The notes under the pieces: model-generated
Told to the model about the DNA's origin: nothing
The model's database searches: none
Seen by the model: the letters and a program-made list of their open reading frames with translations, nothing else
In this document: positions 26,466-35,685 of the stretch, piece by piece
Layout of the letters: each line of letters opens with the position of its first letter
Numbering within the stretch: position 1 is the first letter of the stretch
Made by a program: the position numbers and the translations under genes
Source: JAGHEK01 sp044426235
Lineage (GTDB): Bacteria > Bacillota > Clostridia > Peptostreptococcales > Peptostreptococcaceae
Direction of reading: 5' to 3'
Assembly (NCBI GenBank): GCA_044426235.1
Contig: JAWXUS010000001.1
Location: 138,970-202,969 of the forward strand
Length of the DNA stretch: 64,000 nt

Positions 26466-26561
26466 AAAATACCTCCTAGATAACGATTTCTTATCTTAAT
26501 TATATCTTATTTTTTAATATAATCAAGTTTTTTAGTAAAATTATATTAGACATAAATATAT

Positions 26562-26597
26562 AAAAAACCTCTGATAAATTATCAGAGGCTTTTTTAT
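26562..26597 (-). terminator. Terminator after nrdG
   Basis: CCTCTGATAA / TTATCAGAGG hairpin flanked by A5 and T6; symmetrical enough to act in both directions. Confidence 0.93.
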
Positions 26598-26608
26598 ACT
26601 AAAACTTT

Positions 26609-27097
26609 TTATACTAAAACGTAAACTTTTTCACTATTTAAAGTTTTTTTAACATCAATTACTCTTTGATTATAAGAACCTCTCCATCTTGGATTTGGTT
26701 TACTAAGTTTTTCTATGTATTTTCCATCAACTAATACATCTATGTATTCTAAATGCTTTAAATTTTTTATATCTTCATAAGAATAACCTGTATAACACCA
26801 AACATTTTTATCTTTAAAATTATCTTTTATTTCTTTAAGAAGTAAAAGTATTTCTTCTCGATTTAAAGTAGATAAAGGATCTCCTCCACTAAGTGTTATC
26901 CCTGAAACATAATCTTTTTTTAATTCTTCAAATAATTCATTTTTAGCATCTAAATCAAAAGGTATTCCACTATCTTTATTCCAAGTTTCAGGATTATGAC
27001 AATTAGTGCAATAATGTTCACAGTGACTAACCCAAAGTACTACTCTTATTCCTTCTCCATTTTTAAGATCGCATTTCGTTATATTATGATATTTCAT
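26609..27097 (-). CDS. nrdG: Anaerobic ribonucleotide reductase activase
   Basis: A 162-residue radical-SAM activase. The cluster motif is C-x3-C-x2-C (Cys26, Cys30, Cys33), followed by LSGGDPLS, the SAM-contact motif. It generates the glycyl radical on NrdD, encoded 12 bases upstream. The order nrdD-nrdG and the size are standard. Confidence 0.96.
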   Translation of the reverse strand: MKYHNITKCDLKNGEGIRVVLWVSHCEHYCTNCHNPETWNKDSGIPFDLDAKNELFEELKKDYVSGITLSGGDPLSTLNREEILLLLKEIKDNFKDKNVWCYTGYSYEDIKNLKHLEYIDVLVDGKYIEKLSKPNPRWRGSYNQRVIDVKKTLNSEKVYVLV

Positions 27098-27109
27098 TTT
27101 TCTCTCCCA

Positions 27110-29236
27110 CTACATCGATACCCTATCTTTTATCTCATCCATTTTTGCTTTATTTAATCTTGTATCACCATTTACTCTACTATAGCTTAAATATCCATTC
27201 ATTCTATCTATTTTAGTTAAATTTTTACTCTCACAAATTGGACAAACTTCCATATCTTCTTCTTTATGACCACAATCATCACAATATGAAAGTGCTAAGT
27301 TTACTCCTTCATAAAACCCAAGTTTCATAGCACGTCTAAGTAAGATTTTTATTGCCTCTTTGTTATAACCAACAGGATATCTAACATATTGAATTTTACC
27401 TCCATTAGTTAAATTCCAGAATCTATTTTCAAGATCTTGCTTTTCAACTGGAGTAATCTCTTCACTAACTGCACAGTGGAAACTATTTGAAGTATATGTT
27501 TTATCTGATACTCCCTCTATTATTCCATATTTTTTTCTAAATTGTTCAATTTGCAATCCGCATAAACTCTCTGCAGGAGTTGAATAAATTGCATATAATC
27601 TGCTATCTAAAACTTTATATTCTTCAATTTTTTTATTTATATAATTAAGAGTTTCTATTGCAAATTCCCCATCTTCAACTAAACTTTTTTTATTGTGAAG
27701 TTGTTGAAGTTCGTTAAGCCCTGTAAAACCAAAACTTGCCGTAAATGATTTAAGTATCGGCTTTATAAATTCATTAGGCTTTAAATTCCCACCTAAGAAG
27801 CCTCCCTCACAATATGCTAATGGGTTTGTAGATGCTTTCATATTTCCTAAGTATTCATAAGTTTTTTTATGTAAGTTTCTTATCATTTCTAAATAGTAAT
27901 CTAATGTTTCATAGAAATCTTTACTTTCAATTTTTGCTTTTTGATATATCATAATTAGATTTAGAGTAACAGCTCCAATGTTTGCACGACCAGTAAATAT
28001 TGGCTCATCAGTTTCATCAAGTTTTTTCATTCCACCTTTTTCATACCAAGGAGATAAAAATGCACGACATCCCATTGGATAAACAACCTTCTTATATTCC
28101 TTATACATTTTCGGAACATATCCTTCTCCAGTTAATGATAACCAATCTGGATACATACTTTTACTTGAACATTCTACCCCTAAATCAAATAAATCTTCCA
28201 TAACTTGTCCAACTCCGTGTAAATTTTCATCATATAAGAAAACAATTTTTGGGAAAAGAACTTGTCTTTTCTTACCTTCTTTACCTTGACCCTCCATTCT
28301 AACCTTTAGTACAGCCTCAGAAACCATCTTTTCAAATTTATCACTTCCAAGTCCTACTGCAAAAGTTGTAAATGGATAATCACCTCTACTCGATGCTACT
28401 GAATTTAATTTATATTCTAAACCTTGTATCCCTTGTTCTAAATCATTCTTAGCTTTTTCTAAAGCTTTTTTATCTATTAATTCATAGTTAATTTCATCAG
28501 ATAATTCCTTTGAAAATTCTATTAATTCTCTTTTATAAATTTCATAAGACTTCTTAACATATGGCCCTAATAAATCATCAACCCTAGTACTCCATCCACC
28601 GTATTGCATAGATGCGCTCATCATTATTATGTCACCTAAAACGTCACAAGCCGTATCTATTGATTTTGGTTCATTATACCACATATTACCCATTTCAAAT
28701 CCACCACTCATTACAGACTTTGTATCGAATAAACAACAATTTAGAGTATCACGTCTAGCTGCTGTATCGTGAATATAAATATAACCTTCTCTTATAGCTT
28801 TTTTCTCATCTGCATTTAAGAAAAACTTTTTATAAAGTTCCTTATTCAATTCATTATAAATTAAACTTCTTTTTGTTGAAACTAATGCACTATCAGTATT
28901 ACTATTTTCTTTATCACCTAAATACATTATCTTTTGAGCTTTAAGGTAGACATCATCAAGCATATTAACAAAATCTTTTTTGTAATTTCTATACTCTCTG
29001 TAGCTTTTGGCAACTTCAGAATTTACTTTATCAAGCGATTTTTCAACTAATTGATGAAGTTTTGAAACCTTAATTTTATCAAGATCATCACATAGTTCTA
29101 ATACGTGTTTGCAAACTAATTCTTCTTCATCTTTACTTAACTTGACTAGCATTCTCTCTGCACTTTTATTTATAGCATTTATTATTTTATCTTTGTCAAA
29201 ATCCACAATATTGTTGTCTTTTTTTATAACTTTCAT
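27110..29236 (-). CDS. nrdD: Anaerobic ribonucleoside-triphosphate reductase
   Basis: About 708 residues. The N-terminal ~90 residues form an ATP-cone (allosteric site), then the glycyl-radical barrel. The radical site is the RMNGY motif near the C-terminus, preceded by four Cys (CDDCGH and CPICES) that hold a structural zinc. The enzyme makes dNTPs without oxygen, so the cell is an anaerobe or can grow as one. The start at 29236 is chosen because AGGGGTG lies 5 bases before it; the in-frame GTG at 29245 lies within this ribosome site. Confidence 0.96.
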   Translation of the reverse strand: MKVIKKDNNIVDFDKDKIINAINKSAERMLVKLSKDEEELVCKHVLELCDDLDKIKVSKLHQLVEKSLDKVNSEVAKSYREYRNYKKDFVNMLDDVYLKAQKIMYLGDKENSNTDSALVSTKRSLIYNELNKELYKKFFLNADEKKAIREGYIYIHDTAARRDTLNCCLFDTKSVMSGGFEMGNMWYNEPKSIDTACDVLGDIIMMSASMQYGGWSTRVDDLLGPYVKKSYEIYKRELIEFSKELSDEINYELIDKKALEKAKNDLEQGIQGLEYKLNSVASSRGDYPFTTFAVGLGSDKFEKMVSEAVLKVRMEGQGKEGKKRQVLFPKIVFLYDENLHGVGQVMEDLFDLGVECSSKSMYPDWLSLTGEGYVPKMYKEYKKVVYPMGCRAFLSPWYEKGGMKKLDETDEPIFTGRANIGAVTLNLIMIYQKAKIESKDFYETLDYYLEMIRNLHKKTYEYLGNMKASTNPLAYCEGGFLGGNLKPNEFIKPILKSFTASFGFTGLNELQQLHNKKSLVEDGEFAIETLNYINKKIEEYKVLDSRLYAIYSTPAESLCGLQIEQFRKKYGIIEGVSDKTYTSNSFHCAVSEEITPVEKQDLENRFWNLTNGGKIQYVRYPVGYNKEAIKILLRRAMKLGFYEGVNLALSYCDDCGHKEEDMEVCPICESKNLTKIDRMNGYLSYSRVNGDTRLNKAKMDEIKDRVSM

Positions 29237-29245
29237 ACTAAACAC

Positions 29246-29526
29246 CCCTAACTCAATTTCAGTTTAATTTATATAAATCTATACCCCATATTAACATAAA
29301 TTCAAACCAGTAAAAAGCCTTATAAAAAAACTTTATATCTAAAATAAATCGTATGTGAACTATATCAAGGCTTAAGGATCATTATGTAATTTTTATTAAA
29401 TTTTACATTTTTTACCATTGTATTTTCATATAAAAAACATCGACTTTTCCACAGTTTTATTTTGATATTTTTTTTAAAATTTGTATACATTGATACACCT
29501 ACATTACAATTAACTTTTATAAAAAC
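29246..29526. other. Intergenic region upstream of nrdD
   Basis: No gene is visible. A possible nrdD promoter lies at 29305-29278 on the minus strand (TTGAAT, 16-bp spacer, TATAGA). Inverted copies of AAGCCTT / AAGGCTT lie at about 29316 and 29369, able to close a loop of about 45 bases. No convincing NrdR box pair was found. Confidence 0.5.
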
Positions 29527-29552
29527 AAAAAAAGTGCACCTATTGGAACACT
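29527..29552 (-). terminator. Terminator after the DUF975 pseudogene
   Basis: AGTGTTCC / GGTGCACT stem (imperfect) around AATA, then seven Ts on the minus strand. It is homologous to the terminator at 30914-30941. Confidence 0.7.
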
Positions 29553-29556
29553 CCTT

Positions 29557-30165
29557 TTACTTAATTTCTTCATAAAAATTCATACAAGAAAGCATATAAT
29601 AAGACATCGAATATATATATATATATGAAATTCCTAAAGTAAATGAACCTAATATTGCCCAACCTATAAATGAAAGTTGTAACATAAAGAAGTCCATTTT
29701 TTTATTTTTCATTATTCTAACACTCTCTTTTAAATATTCTATCGATTACATTTCTTCATTATCAATCAAAATATAGTATACTTGCGAGAACATAAATGAT
29801 AATATTATTCCTGGAATTACAAATAATAAAAATCCTAATCCAACTAGTATACTTATTAAAACTGTAATTATTACTATCTTTAATAAATAATGAATACTTT
29901 TAAATCCATAAAATAGATCTTTGTATAAAAATTCTTCTCCTCTTGCCATATTTAAAAAGTATTTTGCTAGACCAATCCCAATACCATTATTAACTAATAA
30001 TATTATTGGCATAAATATAAGGAATATAAATTCATTTTCTAATATAATTGGTAATATTTAAGTAGCAAAAATTATTACACTACAAAGTAAAAAAAAACCA
30101 AAACTATTTAAAACATTTCCCTGGAGTTGCTTTTTAGCTGTTGCTTTTAAATTAGCAAATCCCAA
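29557..30165 (-). pseudogene. DUF975-like membrane protein, inactivated by two stops
   Basis: One continuous frame of 203 codons matches the intact DUF975-like gene at 30947-31549 from end to end (GFANLKA..., YFLNMARGEEF, LLFVIPGIILSF, KMDFFMLQLSFIGWAIL, MNFYEEIK). It is broken by TAA at about codon 38 (where the paralogue has ILQT) and by TAA at 29746-29748 (paralogue has Ser). The start codon is TTG behind AAGGGGGGA; the paralogue has ATG. The region 29746-30012 is open but unlikely to make a working protein. Confidence 0.85.
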
Positions 30166-30322
30166 TACTATCCCCCCTTTTTTATGTTTATTTGAATAAA
30201 TATTATCTTTAATTTACATTTAATTCTATAATATCTAAATTATTTTATATAATAAATAAACTATACAGATTATCAAGATAACTAATAAAATATAATAAAT
30301 TATATCTATTGTATTTTATAAA

Positions 30323-30361
30323 GAAAAATACTCAAGCGAATTTCTCACTTCAGTATTTTTT
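30323..30361 (-). terminator. Terminator-like hairpin after the DUF6530-like pseudogene
   Basis: AATACTGAAGTG / CGCTTGAGTATT, one G-G mismatch, then a T-run on the minus strand. Confidence 0.6.
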
Positions 30362-30425
30362 CTAGTCTTTAAGTTTTAATACAAATTTTAGTAACATTTA
30401 CTAATTCTCTATATCAAATACCCTA

Positions 30426-30740
30426 TTATACTATATTTATTTTTTCTAAAAGATCTTTTAATTCTTTTATTCTTGGAATTGAATATTCCTTATTATCATA
30501 TATTGATAATATTAATATTGCTAAATCTAAAATTCTATGTAGTGGTAATTCTTCACTTTGTCTAGTCCATTTTTACCCTGTATGTCTCCATATCTTAGCT
30601 GATATTTCTTCTTTATTCCATTGTGACTTTCCTAAAGATAAAGCTTTTGCATGAGACTGATTTTCATACTTCCAATCAACTCTATCATAATTATCTACTC
30701 CAATTATTGGCTTATGCACTAATTGTTCTAAAACTCTCAT
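30426..30740 (-). pseudogene. DUF6530-like protein remnant
   Basis: One frame of 105 codons: HKPIIGVDNYDRVDWKYEN, AKALSLGKSQWN, ISAKIWRHTG, then an in-frame TAA where homologues I recall have Glu (HTGEKW), then KWTRQSEELPLHRILDLAI. After that the protein ends quickly (SIYDNKEY... KINIV), as if a middle segment was lost. The match to DUF6530 is from memory. The family is of unknown function. Confidence 0.55.
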
Positions 30741-30913
30741 TATCTAAAAAACCCATTTTCAAATATTTTTTATTATTACCATAATATTACTATATTATTT
30801 ACTGAATATTAAGTAACCTTTTTTATAAATTAATTTACTAATAAGTTTATTAAATTAATTACTTACTAAGTTACTACGTTTTTAATTTTTATGTATGAAA
30901 CAAATTATAAAAC

Positions 30914-30941
30914 ACAAAAAAAGTGCGCCTATTGGCACACT
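30914..30941 (-). terminator. Terminator after the intact DUF975 gene
   Basis: AGTGTGCC / GGCGCACT stem with AATA loop and one G-T pair, then seven Ts on the minus strand. Confidence 0.88.
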
Positions 30942-30946
30942 GGTTT

Positions 30947-31549
30947 TTATTTTATTTCTTCATAGAAGTTTATACAACAAAGATTGTAGTAAGGAACAAC
31001 ATATATCCCTGCTAATCCAAAAGTTATAACATATAATATAGCCCAACCTATAAATGATACGTGTAGCATAAAAAAGTCCATTTTATTACCCTTCATTATT
31101 CTAGCACTTTCTTGTAAGCATTGAACTGGTGACATATCTTTATTATCAATTAAAATATACACCGCCTGAGATAATGAAAATGTAATTATAATCCCTGGAA
31201 TAATAAATAACATAAATCCAAATGTAATTGCTAATCCCATTAAAATCGTAATTATTATTATTTTAAAAAATCTCTCAACACTATTAAAACCATATATTAG
31301 ACTTTGAAAAGAAAAGTTTTCTCCTCTTGCCATTTTTAAAAAATAAACGTTAATACCAAATCCTAATACATTAGTGCATAGTGATACTAATAATGATACT
31401 AATAAATAACCACTTTCACTCTGTGGCATAAGTACTAATGTTTGAAGTATAGCAACTATAACCATATATCCTAAAAGTAATATAAATGATTTTCCAACAT
31501 TCCCTTTTAGTTGAATTTTTGATACTCCCTTTAAGTGACTAAATCCCAT
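30947..31549 (-). CDS. DUF975-like integral membrane protein
   Basis: A 200-residue protein with about five membrane helices and the typical order of the DUF975 family: short basic N-terminus (GFSHLKGVSKIQLKGN), MARGE/SFQSLIYGF between helices, FIIPGIIITF, Asp-Asn-Lys-Asp then SARIMKGNKMDFFML. Function of the family is unknown. A dead copy lies 780 bp downstream, so a duplication was followed by loss of one copy. It begins 14 bases after the yitT gene's end and may be cotranscribed from upstream. Confidence 0.75.
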   Translation of the reverse strand: MGFSHLKGVSKIQLKGNVGKSFILLLGYMVIVAILQTLVLMPQSESGYLLVSLLVSLCTNVLGFGINVYFLKMARGENFSFQSLIYGFNSVERFFKIIIITILMGLAITFGFMLFIIPGIIITFSLSQAVYILIDNKDMSPVQCLQESARIMKGNKMDFFMLHVSFIGWAILYVITFGLAGIYVVPYYNLCCINFYEEIK

Positions 31550-31563
31550 TTTATTTCCCCCTT

Positions 31564-32412
31564 TTAATGTTCTTTAAATCCTTCGCCTAAAACTTCGTGA
31601 ACATCACTAACAACTGTAAATGCTAATGGATCAATACTTTTTACTAATTTTTTAAGGTGTACTTCTTGATTTCTCTTTACAACAACTAAAAGTATAGATT
31701 TTTGGTCATTTGTAAATCCTCCTCTAGCATCAATTATCGTTATTCCTCTTTTTACTTCATTAACAATTTCATCTCTTATTTCTTTTTCCTTTGATGTAAT
31801 TATCATAAATGCTTTAGAATAATCAAATCCTTCAATAATTGCATCGACAACTTTAACAATAACATAAAGTGCTATTGCTGAATAAAGTGCCGTCTCTATA
31901 TTCTTATTCAAAATACCCGATAAAATTACAACACATCCATCAATTACTATTAAAAAGTTTCCAACAGATACTACAGGTATTGCTCTATGAAGAATAAGCG
32001 CTATTAAATCAGTCCCACCAGTTGATCCATCAACTCTAAATACTATTCCAAGTCCTCCTCCAAGAAGTAATGCACCAAAAAGTGATGATAATAAAACATC
32101 ATCTGTAACTGATATTTGTGATAAAGAATCAGTAGCTGTAAGTGCAATAGATAATATGATTAAACCCATTAAAGTTTTTAATGTATCTTTCTTTCCAAGT
32201 ATTTTAACTGAGAATAGTAAAAGTGGAAGTCCTAGTGCAAGCATTATAACAGATGTTTGTATTCCTGTTGCATTACTTACTATGACAGCTAATCCACTAA
32301 ATCCTCCTGGTGCTATATTATTTGGTTTAAGGAACATATTAATTCCAATTGCCATAACAATACATCCAATTATTAATCCTATAAATTCTAAAATGATACT
32401 TCTATTTTTCAT
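31564..32412 (-). CDS. YitT-family membrane protein (DUF161 + DUF2179)
   Basis: A 282-residue protein. The first ~195 residues hold five to six membrane helices with GINMFLKPNNIAPGGFSGLA and GSTGGTDLIALIL, both diagnostic of YitT. The last ~80 residues are a cytoplasmic DUF2179 domain (KAFMIITSKEKEI, RGITIIDARGGF). The transported substrate is not known. The following minus-strand gene is the DUF975 protein. Confidence 0.92.
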   Translation of the reverse strand: MKNRSIILEFIGLIIGCIVMAIGINMFLKPNNIAPGGFSGLAVIVSNATGIQTSVIMLALGLPLLLFSVKILGKKDTLKTLMGLIILSIALTATDSLSQISVTDDVLLSSLFGALLLGGGLGIVFRVDGSTGGTDLIALILHRAIPVVSVGNFLIVIDGCVVILSGILNKNIETALYSAIALYVIVKVVDAIIEGFDYSKAFMIITSKEKEIRDEIVNEVKRGITIIDARGGFTNDQKSILLVVVKRNQEVHLKKLVKSIDPLAFTVVSDVHEVLGEGFKEH

Positions 32413-32479
32413 TTAAATCACTCCTCTCGAATATTTATTATACCAAATTAAATTATATTTTTACATATTTTTTATAAAT

Positions 32480-32516
32480 AAAAAAAGTCACATCTTTAAA
32501 AGATATGACTTTTTTA
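32480..32516 (-). terminator. Terminator after the 137-residue hypothetical gene
   Basis: AAGTCATATCTTTT / AAGATGTGACTT hairpin with seven Ts on the minus strand. Confidence 0.88.
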
Positions 32517-32930
32517 TTATTCTGTATACTCTATAAATCTATATTCATTAGTTTCTTCATTAAATTTTAAAAAGTCTTCTAAATCATAACAAACTTTTTT
32601 TAGATTATCTTTTAACAAAATTCCAACTACTAAAAATAATTGATCCTTATCGAATTCGTGGAAGTATCTTCCTTCGTGACAAAGTATTAATATCTTTCTG
32701 TTTAATTTTTTGTGATAAATAGTTATATACTCTGCGTCCTTTGAAAGATAATCTGCTATCATTTCAGTTGTTGAAGGATATGAAATATTAACTACTGCCA
32801 ATTTATTATCATTTTCTTCTTTATATATTGCAGGGTATTTTAATTTCCTCTGTCTGCAAATACTTGCTAAATCATCGTGCTTTTGTGAATATATCACACT
32901 CTTTGTATAAGTATCTAAAAAATAACTCAT
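32517..32930 (-). CDS. Hypothetical protein cotranscribed with nhaA
   Basis: A soluble protein of 137 residues that I do not recognise. It has mixed alpha/beta composition, a Cys-Arg-Gln-Arg-Lys stretch near residue 25, a region reading KLNRKILILCHEGRYF, and an acidic C-terminus. No signal peptide or membrane segment. It begins 12 bases after nhaA stops, with AAGGAGAAAATTTT before the ATG, so the two share a transcript. It could be a modulator of the antiporter, but nothing in the sequence shows it. Confidence 0.7.
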   Translation of the reverse strand: MSYFLDTYTKSVIYSQKHDDLASICRQRKLKYPAIYKEENDNKLAVVNISYPSTTEMIADYLSKDAEYITIYHKKLNRKILILCHEGRYFHEFDKDQLFLVVGILLKDNLKKVCYDLEDFLKFNEETNEYRFIEYTE

Positions 32931-32942
32931 AAAATTTTCTCC

Positions 32943-34130
32943 TTATCTGTGATTTAATATTTTTATGTTATCCTTTGCTAAATATGGTTTTAGTTTTATT
33001 GTTAAAAAAGATAACATAACTGATAGTAATGCTGAAATTAAAATCGTTACTTTACTTATATCAATTATTTGTTCCATTCCTTCAAAAGCAAGTTCTGTTA
33101 CAAATATTGACATTGTAAATCCAATTCCCGCTAACATAGAAACTTGAATTATAGATATCCAATCAACATTTTTTGGCTTTTCAACTAAATGCATCTTGCA
33201 AGCAATATAGCTAAAAAGAGTTATTCCAAGTGGCTTTCCAATCACTAGCCCAAATAATATCCCCTTAATTAAAGGCTCTACCTCCATAAAATTCATTTCT
33301 ATATTAAAACTAATTCCTGTATTTATAAAAGCAAAAAGCGGTAATATAAAAAAATTACATATTGGTTCTAATTTATGTGAAAGTTTAGTTGAAATATCAT
33401 CGTTACCTTTACTACTTGGCATACACATTGCAAGTAAAACTCCACTTATTGTTGTGTGAACTCCACTTTTGAATATAAAATACCAAAGAAACATTCCAAT
33501 AATTAAATATGGATAGATACTTTCTCGTTTTAACATTTTATTCATAAAAACTAACAATCCCATAGTTAAAAATGCTAAAAATAAACTAAATAAATCTATT
33601 TGTGATGAATATAAAATTCCAATTACGAGAATTGATATTAAATCATCAACGACTGCAAGAGATAATAAAAATATTTTAAGTTTTGAGTCTAATTTATTTT
33701 TAAAAATTGTAAAAATACCAACCGCAAATGCAATATCTGTTGAAATTGGAATTCCTGCTCCACTCGAAAAATTTGTGTTATAAGTTAATACACTAAAAAT
33801 TATAGCCGGAGTAATAACTCCACCTAGCGCCGCAATTATTGGAAATCCTGCTTTTTTAATACTTGATAAATTTCCATATAATATTTCTTTTTTTATTTCT
33901 ATACCGACTGATAAAAAAAATATAGCCATTAAAAAGTCATTTACTATGTGATGTATATTGAAATCTCCTATAATAATTATTTCATTTATAAAATAATTAT
34001 AAACATCTTTCAAAAAAGTATTCGATATCATAAGTGATAAAATAGTTACTGTTATTAGTATCGTACTGGTCAAAATTTCTTTATTAACCTTGGTTTGATG
34101 TTGCCCTTGCAACGAAATCACATCCTCCAC
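32943..34130 (-). CDS. nhaA: Na+/H+ antiporter NhaA
   Basis: About 390-395 residues and ~12 membrane helices. Family blocks are clear: MAIFFLSVGIEIKKE, GISTDIAFAVG-like (PISTDIAFAVGIF), SLAVVDDLISILVIG with the two Asp of the ion site, and the late GIGFTMSIFV. It exports Na+ in exchange for protons. The start is uncertain: GTG at 34130 lacks a ribosome site, while GGAGG just after it points to a TTG at 34112. No regulator gene (nhaR) is nearby. Confidence 0.93.
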   Translation of the reverse strand: MEDVISLQGQHQTKVNKEILTSTILITVTILSLMISNTFLKDVYNYFINEIIIIGDFNIHHIVNDFLMAIFFLSVGIEIKKEILYGNLSSIKKAGFPIIAALGGVITPAIIFSVLTYNTNFSSGAGIPISTDIAFAVGIFTIFKNKLDSKLKIFLLSLAVVDDLISILVIGILYSSQIDLFSLFLAFLTMGLLVFMNKMLKRESIYPYLIIGMFLWYFIFKSGVHTTISGVLLAMCMPSSKGNDDISTKLSHKLEPICNFFILPLFAFINTGISFNIEMNFMEVEPLIKGILFGLVIGKPLGITLFSYIACKMHLVEKPKNVDWISIIQVSMLAGIGFTMSIFVTELAFEGMEQIIDISKVTILISALLSVMLSFLTIKLKPYLAKDNIKILNHR

Positions 34131-34213
34131 AATTTATATACTTTTATTGTATACTTTTTTTATTATAATGCAACTATTTATTTGTATATTTAGAAATTTT
34201 TTCTATATTTTTA

Positions 34214-34249
34214 AACAAAAAAAATCCCAATAATTAAATTGAGATTTTC
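34214..34249 (-). terminator. Terminator after the GNAT gene
   Basis: AAATCTCAAT / ATTGGGATTT stem with one wobble pair and eight Ts on the minus strand. Confidence 0.85.
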
Positions 34250-34696
34250 TTATTTTTCATATTCATACATAAAGTAATCACACTTTTTCATTCCTAAAGA
34301 TTCATATGTAGTTTTTGCAGATTCATTTTCAGTTTCAACATACAGTCTAAGACCAACATACTTATCACTACTTTCACAAATTTCTTTTATTTCGTTATAC
34401 ATTTTTTTGAATATACCCTGCTTTCTATATTCAGATTTAACATATACACTTTGTATCCAAATAAAGTCACCGTTTCTCCAGTCACTCCATTCATACGTCG
34501 TCATTATTTGTGCAATAATTTCATTATTATTCTCAACAACATAAAAAATACCTTTAGAACTATCCTTAATTAAATTTTCAGTTCCTTTAGTTAGTATTTC
34601 TTTGTTTAATTCCTTATTTTCAGTTTCTTTTGCAAGATTAAAGCTAAATTCAACGATTTTTTGTATGTCGTTTAATGTTGCTTTTCTAAAGTTCAT
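34250..34696 (-). CDS. GNAT-family N-acetyltransferase
   Basis: A 148-residue single-domain GNAT: N-terminal FRKATLNDIQKIVEF, the beta4 strand FIWIQSVYVKSEYRKQGIFKKMY with the acetyl-CoA loop RKQGIF, and the terminal NESAKTTYESLGMKK. Such short enzymes acetylate small molecules or proteins; the substrate is unknown. It follows the DprA-like gene by 23 bases and may share its transcript. Confidence 0.9.
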   Translation of the reverse strand: MNFRKATLNDIQKIVEFSFNLAKETENKELNKEILTKGTENLIKDSSKGIFYVVENNNEIIAQIMTTYEWSDWRNGDFIWIQSVYVKSEYRKQGIFKKMYNEIKEICESSDKYVGLRLYVETENESAKTTYESLGMKKCDYFMYEYEK

Positions 34697-34719
34697 AAAA
34701 CACCTCTTAATATTTTGTC

Positions 34720-35607
34720 TTATATATTAAATACGATTTGTTGATAGTCATCTTTACTATTTATTACAAATTTATGTATTTTTTTATTTAATTCGCTTAT
34801 ATTATTATCAATCATAAAAGTATTTTTATTTAAAAGCTCTATATTTCCACTACTTAAATTTTTACAAACTGCAAGCATTCTATTTTGATTGACGCAAAAT
34901 TTTGCAGTGTGCATAGTACCAGATTTATTTGAACATTCAACAACAATAACGCATTTACTAAGTCCACTTTGAATTCGATTTCTTAAAACAAAGTTATAAC
35001 GACTAATACTACTACCAATCATATATTCACTAACTAAACAACCACCATCATTAATTATTCTCTCTGATAAATTTTTATTTTCTTTTGGGTAAATTGTATC
35101 TAATGAACAAGGCATAACAGCTATACTTTTATTACTATAAGTGTGAGCTACAGTATCAATTCCAAGTGCTAAACCACTAACAACATTATAGTCAATATTT
35201 TGAGATAAAACTTTAGCATCATAAATTCCTCTTTCAGTTGGAGATCTAGTTCCAACTATAGAAACACTATCTTCATTTAATATAGTTTCATTCCCTCTCA
35301 CAAATAATACTTGCGGACTATTATCTATTTCTTTTAATATATTTGGATACGATTTATCTATTATTTCAATCTTTTTAATTCCTAATTTTTCAGACTTTAA
35401 AATAATATTTTGAGATATATCAAAAGCTCTTTTTATTTCATCAATATAAATAAGCGGAATATTACTATTTTTTAATTTAGAATCTATTAATATTTCACTT
35501 AAATCATATTCATCAAAATATTTTAGATTATAATTTTTAATTATATAATCAATATTTGAGTAATTTAATTTTTTAATACATTTTAATTTTAATATAGAAT
35601 TATTCAT
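34720..35607 (-). CDS. dprA: DprA/Smf-family DNA-processing protein
   Basis: About 295 residues. The Rossmann core is clear: SVSIVGTRSPTERG, VVSGLALGIDTVAH, GCLVSEY, SRYNFVLRNRIQSGLS and VECSNKSGTMHTA. DprA loads RecA onto incoming single-stranded DNA in natural transformation; in non-competent species the role is unclear. The protein lacks the C-terminal winged helix of many DprA proteins, and its N-terminal helical part is short. Start ATG 35607 with AGGTGA 5 bases upstream; an in-frame GTG at 35616 lies within that site. Confidence 0.88.
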   Translation of the reverse strand: MNNSILKLKCIKKLNYSNIDYIIKNYNLKYFDEYDLSEILIDSKLKNSNIPLIYIDEIKRAFDISQNIILKSEKLGIKKIEIIDKSYPNILKEIDNSPQVLFVRGNETILNEDSVSIVGTRSPTERGIYDAKVLSQNIDYNVVSGLALGIDTVAHTYSNKSIAVMPCSLDTIYPKENKNLSERIINDGGCLVSEYMIGSSISRYNFVLRNRIQSGLSKCVIVVECSNKSGTMHTAKFCVNQNRMLAVCKNLSSGNIELLNKNTFMIDNNISELNKKIHKFVINSKDDYQQIVFNI

Positions 35608-35618
35608 TTTTATCACCT

Positions 35619-35642
35619 AAAAAGGAGATGAAATCCATCTCC
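35619..35642 (-). terminator. Terminator after the zinc-ribbon gene
   Basis: GGAGATG / CATCTCC stem with five Ts on the minus strand, between the zinc-ribbon stop codon and dprA. Confidence 0.8.
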
Positions 35643-35685
35643 AACATTTATACTTATTTTAACCAAAAATAATAATTTATTACAT

